Assembly (NCBI GenBank): GCA_049516595.1
Contig: JBEKSY010000006.1
Span: 67,336 to 131,335, forward strand
Source: JBEKHT01 sp049516595
GTDB lineage: Bacteria; Chloroflexota; Anaerolineae; Anaerolineales; RBG-16-64-43
DNA: 64,000 nucleotides
Direction of reading: 5' to 3'
The position numbers and the translations under genes are program-made. Shown one piece after another: positions 59,568 through 64,000 of this stretch; position 1 is the first letter of the stretch; each line of letters starts with the position of its first letter. Below the pieces are notes generated by a model. It did no database searches, had not been told where the DNA came from, and saw only the letters and a program-made list of their open reading frames with translations.

Positions 59568-59928
59568 GGTAGGTTCTCCCTCCCGCGGTTGGGTTGCAAA
59601 GTCCTTGCCTGGCTGCAGGCGCGCGCCGTGGCTTCACGGAGTTGGGTTGGCAAGGTTCAGCACTTGAGCCGGCCACGTCTTGCCTGTGCGCTGTTCCGCG
59701 GCGGGATTGCTCCCCCAGAGATGAGGTTTGGTTGCGTCATGCGCGTAGCCTGAATATGCGCTTTATGGGTTGGGTGGGTGTTTGTGATGGGGTTGGTGTA
59801 GTGGCTATGCGCATGTGGGCTGAAGGCGCATGCAATTACGTCCGAGCCCGCTGTGGAGCCTAATCCGTGCTAGATTGAGTGCGTTTCAGGACGTCAACTC
59901 TAAGGCCCCAGCCCACAAAGGAGGAGTG
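59568..59928. other. Intergenic, strongly G/T-rich on the + strand
   Basis: No gene recognised. The stretch 59740-59830 is very rich in G and T (GGGTTGGGTGGGTGTTTGTG-like runs). Short frames here have no protein character. It marks the last G-rich segment before the skew switch. Confidence 0.5.
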
Positions 59929-60414
59929 ATGGTGCAGGTCGAAGCCGTTGCGATTTCGAAACCGGAGGAGGTGAATGTAATCATTGGCCAGGCGCACTTC
60001 ATCAAGACAGTGGAGGACCTGCACGAGGCGGTTGTGACGTCTGTCCCAGGCGCAAGATTCGGGATCGCGTTCTGTGAGTCGTCCGGGCCGGCGCTGGTGC
60101 GCCTTTCCGGAACCTCCGCCGCCATGATCGACTTGGCGCGCACAAACGCCCTAAGCGTCGGAGCCGGCCACTCCTTCTTCCTCTTCCTGGAGAACGCTTA
60201 CCCAGTCAACATCCTGAATGCGATTAAGGCTGTGCCCGAGGTCTGCCAAGTCTTCTGCGCAAGCGCCAACGCTGTGTCCGTGGTTGTCGGCGAGGCCGGT
60301 GGCGGCCGTGGAATTCTGGGCGTGATTGATGGGGCCAAGCCCCGGGGTGTAGAGACTGATGCGGATGCCGCCGACCGCAAATCCCTGCTTCGCCGAATAG
60401 GCTACAAGCTCTGA
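59929..60414 (+). CDS. Adenosine-specific kinase (DUF355 family)
   Basis: A 161-residue protein matching the DUF355 family, best known from archaea and described there as adenosine-specific kinase: EEVNVIIGQAHFIKTVEDL, GARFGIAFCESSGPALVRLSG, GAGHSFFLFLENAYPVNIL and CQVFCASANAVSVVVGE (each family-typical). It would phosphorylate adenosine to AMP. AAAGGAGGAGTG stands before the ATG at 59929. It stands alone, divergent from HD-GYP. A link with the nucleoside genes at 41.5-45 kb is possible but not shown. Confidence 0.9.
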   Translation: MVQVEAVAISKPEEVNVIIGQAHFIKTVEDLHEAVVTSVPGARFGIAFCESSGPALVRLSGTSAAMIDLARTNALSVGAGHSFFLFLENAYPVNILNAIKAVPEVCQVFCASANAVSVVVGEAGGGRGILGVIDGAKPRGVETDADAADRKSLLRRIGYKL

Positions 60415-60741
60415 CAAACCCCATTCCCTTCGACCGCCGCCCCTACCCTCGCGCAAGGACCTGGAGGTCCGTGCCCCTTGGGCCGCGTCACGACGAAGCC
60501 CTTCCTCTCCCACCCTCGCCCGATAATCAGGCCGACGCCCACCCCCCTCGGAGCTCCCCCCAACCACGAAAGCCCACCCCAAGGCACCCCATGTACAGCC
60601 AGCGCTGCAGCCCTCGGCTCACGTCTACTCTCAAACCGATGGCCAACATAGACCTTGGCAAGAAGGCTTTCACCGTTCTTCCGCACCCCTAGCCCATCGC
60701 GCACCTCTGAGAGAGGCTTGCTCTTATGCTATACTCGCACC
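60415..60741. other. Intergenic, strongly C-rich on the + strand
   Basis: About 325 bases rich in C on the + strand, the mirror image of the G/T-rich region before 59.9 kb. No gene or RNA is recognised. The extended -10 of the ROK kinase gene lies at its end. Confidence 0.5.
60727..60735 (+). promoter_or_regulatory. Extended -10 placing ROK kinase transcription at its ATG
   Basis: TGCTATACT (TGn plus TATACT) ends seven bases before the ATG at 60742. No -35 and no ribosome-binding site are seen, so the mRNA is probably leaderless. Confidence 0.6.
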
Positions 60742-61746
60742 ATGACCGCTGCTTTCCATATCGCTGTCGACGTGGGTGGCACCCACATCCGCGCCGGCCT
60801 GTTTCCTGACTGCGAGCCAAGAATCCTCCGCCGCGCCAGGAGTGATACACCCCATTCATCACGCTCTGACGATATTCTCGAGGCCATCCTTCGGACCATA
60901 CGCCAAGTCATGCCTGCCGAGGAGGATTCGCTCACTGGCGTCGCCATCGGAGCGCCGGGCCCCCTCGATCCCTTTGAGGGGGTCGTTATTTCCGCCCCCA
61001 ACATACCCAGCTGGCGCAACGTGCCGCTGCGGCAATGGCTGGCCGACCGCCTTCCCTGCCCGGTTCAGATCGGCAACGACGCCAATCTAGCTGCGCTCGG
61101 CGAGTGGCAATTCGGCGCGGGCCGGGGTGCCTCCGACCTGATTTACCTCACGATCAGCACAGGAATTGGGGGCGGCGTCATCGCCGACGGCCGCCTCCTT
61201 CTTGGTCGCCGGGGCTTGGCCGCCGAACTCGGCCATGTCACAGTCCTTCCCGACGGGCCTCAATGCAACTGCGGCCAACGTGGACACCTAGAAGCCCTGG
61301 CCTCTGGGCCCGCCATCGCCCGCGAGGCGCGGCGGTCTCTGTCCGAACGTTCTCGCCCCTCCCTCCTCCGTGATCTTTCCGGCGCGGACCCTGGCCAAAT
61401 CACGGCCCAGATGATCGCCGAGGCTGCACTCGCCGGAGACGACCTCGCGCAACAGGTCCTCGCCACTGCTGGCCGCTACATTGGTCAAGCCCTCGCCAGC
61501 ATGCTGTGCGTGTTCAACCCAAGCACTATCATCCTCGGTGGAGGGGTATCCCAAGCCGGCCCCCTCCTTTTCGACCCTGTTCGGGAGACCACCATCTCAT
61601 TTGCCATGTCTCCCTCCTATCTAGAGGATCTGCGCATCGTCCCGGCCGCATTGGGCGACGATGTTGGCCTTTTCGGCGCCTATGCTCTCTCTCTGGGGCT
61701 GGCAAACCAGCCCCTTCCTACCTCGTCACCAAGCAGTCCTCCCTGA
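60742..61746 (+). CDS. ROK-family sugar kinase (glucokinase-like)
   Basis: A 334-residue ATP-dependent kinase for glucose or a related sugar. N-terminal ATP motif AVDVGGTHIRAGLF, then GVAIGAPGPLDP, IGNDANLAALGEW with the catalytic Asp, STGIGGGVIADGRLLLG, ELGHVTV with the substrate His. The zinc motif, usually CxCGxxGCxE, reads CNCGQRGHLE: the third Cys is His. ATG at 60742 fits the leaderless promoter. The aminotransferase gene follows by 16 bases. Its coding strand is C-rich, unlike genes upstream. Confidence 0.92.
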   Translation: MTAAFHIAVDVGGTHIRAGLFPDCEPRILRRARSDTPHSSRSDDILEAILRTIRQVMPAEEDSLTGVAIGAPGPLDPFEGVVISAPNIPSWRNVPLRQWLADRLPCPVQIGNDANLAALGEWQFGAGRGASDLIYLTISTGIGGGVIADGRLLLGRRGLAAELGHVTVLPDGPQCNCGQRGHLEALASGPAIAREARRSLSERSRPSLLRDLSGADPGQITAQMIAEAALAGDDLAQQVLATAGRYIGQALASMLCVFNPSTIILGGGVSQAGPLLFDPVRETTISFAMSPSYLEDLRIVPAALGDDVGLFGAYALSLGLANQPLPTSSPSSPP

Positions 61747-61762
61747 CCTCCAGGAGTCCCTC

Positions 61763-63091
61763 ATGCCAATCCCGACCTACAAAGTTCCCGGCCCCAAGGC
61801 CGCTGAGTACATTCGCCGCGACGCCACCTTCATCTCTCCCTCCTACGCCCGAGATGTGCCCTTCGTCATGCACCACGGACGGGGGTCGGAGGTGTGGGAC
61901 GTAGATGGCAACCGCTATGTCGACTTCGCCGCCGGAGTAGCCGTTTGCTCGACCGGACACAGTCATCCCGACGTCGTCGCCGCCATTCAACGTCAAGCGG
62001 CCGAATTCATCCACATCTCGTCCGACTATTACCACCCGAACTGGATCGCCCTCGGTGAGAAGCTTGACGAAATCGCCCCATTCAAAGAGGATGCCCTTTG
62101 CTTTATGACTAACTCGGGCGCCGAATCCGTCGAGGCGGCGATCAAGCTCGCTCGATACCAGACCGCGAGGCAACGATTCATCGGCTTTCACGGGGGCTTC
62201 CACGGCCGAACCATGGGGGCACTGGCCTTCACGGCCAGCCGGCCTATGTATCGGCACCGCTTCTTCCCGACCATGCCTGGGGTTACCCACGTCCCCTTTC
62301 CCAATCCCTATCGTCCGGTCTTGCTCCCCACCCGCCCCGACTACGGTGAGACGGTCGTTGATTACATCGAGCAACAGGTATTTGGGCACGTCATGCCCGC
62401 CGAAGACTGTGCAGCCATTCTCGTCGAACCCATCCAGGGCGAGGGCGGGTACATTCTGCCGGCCGACGGGTTTTTCCCCGCCCTACGCAAGCTGTGCGAT
62501 CGCTACGGCATACTCCTAATCGTCGACGAGGTTCAAACGGGCATTGGACGCACCGGCAAGTGGTGGGCCATCCAACATTGGGGAATCGAGCCCGACTTGG
62601 TTTGCGCCGCCAAAGGAATTGCCTCCGGTCTACCCTTGGGGGCACTCATTGCCCGCAAGAGCGTCATGACCTGGCCAAGCGGCGCGCACGGCAACACCTA
62701 TGGCGGCAATCCTATCTCTTGCGCCGCAGCTCTGGAGACGCTTCGGTTAATCCAAACCCAATACATGTCCAACGCCGCAGCGATGGGCGACCTCGCGCTC
62801 GCCCGCCTTCGCGAGATGATGAGGATGCACCCCTCGATCGGTGAGGTTCGTGGCAAAGGGCTCATGATCGGCATTGAGTTCGTCAAGGACCGCACCACGA
62901 AAGAAGCCGCCCACCACCTGCGCAATCAAATCGTTCACCTAGCTTTCTCCCACGGCCTGCTCCTTCTCGGGTGCGCCGACAGCACTATCCGAATCGCCCC
63001 GCCGCTCAGCACTCCAACCCAGAACATTGAGGAAGGGCTCGAGATCCTCGATTACTCAATAACCGAAGCCGAGCGCACCGAGGAGTGGTAA
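61763..63091 (+). CDS. Class III PLP-dependent aminotransferase (4-aminobutyrate/acetylornithine type)
   Basis: A 442-residue enzyme that moves an amino group between an omega-amino or ornithine-type donor and a keto acid. PLP site: NSGAESVEAAIKLAR, GFHGGFHGRTMGAL, LIVDEVQTGIGRTG with the PLP Asp, and Lys in CAAKGIASGLPLGA. VEPIQGEGGYI and HGNTYGGNPISCAAAL support the GABA-aminotransferase side of the subgroup. The substrate is not certain. ATG at 61763 has AGGAG seven bases before. It lies between the ROK kinase and a GAF/PAS sensor. Confidence 0.93.
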   Translation: MPIPTYKVPGPKAAEYIRRDATFISPSYARDVPFVMHHGRGSEVWDVDGNRYVDFAAGVAVCSTGHSHPDVVAAIQRQAAEFIHISSDYYHPNWIALGEKLDEIAPFKEDALCFMTNSGAESVEAAIKLARYQTARQRFIGFHGGFHGRTMGALAFTASRPMYRHRFFPTMPGVTHVPFPNPYRPVLLPTRPDYGETVVDYIEQQVFGHVMPAEDCAAILVEPIQGEGGYILPADGFFPALRKLCDRYGILLIVDEVQTGIGRTGKWWAIQHWGIEPDLVCAAKGIASGLPLGALIARKSVMTWPSGAHGNTYGGNPISCAAALETLRLIQTQYMSNAAAMGDLALARLREMMRMHPSIGEVRGKGLMIGIEFVKDRTTKEAAHHLRNQIVHLAFSHGLLLLGCADSTIRIAPPLSTPTQNIEEGLEILDYSITEAERTEEW

Positions 63092-63129
63092 CCGGCGCTT
63101 CCCCGGACCGCCACATTAGCCGAGGTCTT

Positions 63130-64000
63130 GTGCTCCCTGACATCCGCGTTCGTCAACGAGACATTCTGCTCGAGCTCGCCCGTTCGATCACCCAGGAGCT
63201 GGATCTGGCACGGGTCCTGGAGCAGATCCTTCGCTATTCCGTCGAAATGCTCGCAGGCAAGGCCGGGATTATTGCCCTGCATCAGCTCCCGGGCCGTCCC
63301 ACCCCCGAATCCTCTACCCGCCGGTGGCGGATTGCCGCCTCCCACGGTCTGCAGACAAATTTCCTTCGCCAGCTGGACCCGCTCCTAGATGACATCCCCG
63401 ACCAGGGCGACCCAGAACGCTTTGCCCTCCCCGAAGTGAATCGTCGACTTCGGCAAATTGCGCGCGTCGCCTCGCTTGGCGTCCTCACCGGCCTCGGCCT
63501 CCCAATGATTGCACGGGGTGAGGTCGTGGGCGTGGTCTTTGTCTTCCGCGACAGCGAGGGTCTCTTCTCGCCAAACGAGCGGGCTCTGCTCGAGAGCTTT
63601 GCCGACCAAGCGGCAATCGCCGTTGCGAATGCCTCGCTGTTTACGCAAGTGGCCGAAGAAAAGCGAAGACTTGATGCAATTCTTGACTCCTCTGCCGAGG
63701 GCATAGCTATTCTTGGCGCCGACAATCGCATCCAGCGGTTCAATCGCAGTCTTCAAAAGCTCACCGGTTATGGCCCCGACGAGGTGCTGAACCTAGACCA
63801 TGACCAAGTCATTCGCTTCCAACGGGTCGAAAGCGGAACTCCGCTTCGGCAGGCCGAAGCGGGGGGCTGGCCACTGTCGGATCAGGCGACGCTCTACCTG
63901 GAGGGGACTCTTTTCCGCAAAGACCGCACGCTTGTTACCGTCGGCCTCTCTTACGCCCCGGTTTTCTCCCTCGAGAAGAACCTGATTAACATCGTCCTGG
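63130..64000 (+). CDS. GAF-PAS sensor protein, 3' truncated by window end
   Basis: The frame is open to the last base. Residues 1-170 form a GAF domain (RDILLELARSITQELDLARVLEQIL, GLPMIARGEVVGVVFVF, ERALLESFADQAAIAVANASLF, cited in part), followed by a linker helix and a PAS domain from about 180 (LDAILDSSAEGIAILGADNRIQRFNRS, LTGYGPDEVL). The output domain lies beyond the window; a histidine kinase, GGDEF or similar is likely. The start is probably GTG at 63130 with GAGG before it; GTG at 63085, overlapping the aminotransferase stop, is an alternative. Confidence 0.85.
   Translation, partial: MLPDIRVRQRDILLELARSITQELDLARVLEQILRYSVEMLAGKAGIIALHQLPGRPTPESSTRRWRIAASHGLQTNFLRQLDPLLDDIPDQGDPERFALPEVNRRLRQIARVASLGVLTGLGLPMIARGEVVGVVFVFRDSEGLFSPNERALLESFADQAAIAVANASLFTQVAEEKRRLDAILDSSAEGIAILGADNRIQRFNRSLQKLTGYGPDEVLNLDHDQVIRFQRVESGTPLRQAEAGGWPLSDQATLYLEGTLFRKDRTLVTVGLSYAPVFSLEKNLINIVL

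Noticed and set aside
1..64000. CRISPR array, rRNA operon, prophage
   Set aside because: No regularly spaced repeats, rRNA sequences or phage structural genes seen on either strand.

Overview
The window is a GC-rich, gene-dense bacterial chromosome segment. The trigger factor, the small FtsB/DivIC-like protein, the DUF1540-like acidic protein, the RpoN form and the ECF sigma/small membrane protein pair point to Chloroflexota (Anaerolineae-like). That is a judgement from family resemblance only; no 16S rRNA gene is present. The + strand is G-rich up to about 60.4 kb and C-rich beyond, which looks like a replication-strand or terminus-type switch.

Layout. 0.5-4.7 kb: minus-strand cluster rlmN, HAD phosphatase, clpP, trigger factor, tRNA-Leu(TAG). 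4.8-18.9 kb: gyrA-like topoisomerase, a TIM-barrel/NTF2 protein, rel (ppGpp), moeA, a small acidic protein, an S1-domain protein, phhB, a tyrosine recombinase, tilS, a DMT transporter and a DUF47/PhoU-like protein. 19-25 kb: a zinc-ribbon/H1-tail protein, a second DMT transporter, a decayed IS110 transposase, superoxide dismutase with a near-consensus promoter, ferredoxin, an aspartase/fumarase family lyase and a JAMM peptidase. 25-41.4 kb: the block described below. 41.5-50 kb: amidohydrolase-CYTH fusion, pyrimidine nucleoside phosphorylase, FtsB-like protein, a GT-B-like protein, and valS behind a T-box leader. 50-60.4 kb: an MBL hydrolase, an ECF sigma factor with a small membrane protein, a 2.6-kb gene-poor stretch, a cobalamin riboswitch with btuC-btuD-pduO, HD-GYP and a DUF355 adenosine-specific kinase. 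60.7-64 kb: ROK kinase, class III aminotransferase, and a GAF/PAS sensor that runs off the end.

The most interesting content is a self-contained sigma-54 system. A vegetative-type promoter (TTGTCA-17-TATACT) reads rpoN, a cytoplasmic PAS-GAF-PAS histidine kinase and an NtrC-type regulator that has no DNA-binding helix-turn-helix; a terminator follows. The window contains exactly three close matches to the -24/-12 consensus TGGCACGNNNNTTGCA that I could find by eye. All three lie in intergenic DNA, pointing at minus-strand genes: (1) at 36581-36596, before a two-TM protein, a 1750-residue all-TPR protein and a TPR protein with a caspase/gingipain-like peptidase domain; (2) at 28045-28060, before a TIM-barrel protein, an FtsZ, a 78-aa protein and a 53-aa membrane protein; (3) at 8645-8660, before the TIM-barrel/NTF2 protein. 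The FtsZ carries His where the catalytic T7-loop Asp (E. coli D212) is expected. I infer a sigma-54-switched program that deploys a TPR scaffold, a caspase-fold peptidase and a divergent FtsZ, perhaps in morphogenesis, division control or envelope stress; the function itself is unproven.

Other regulation visible: a T-box for valS, a B12 riboswitch for btuCD-pduO, and several -10 boxes placed so close to start codons (tilS, ROK kinase, FtsB-like protein) that leaderless mRNAs are likely.
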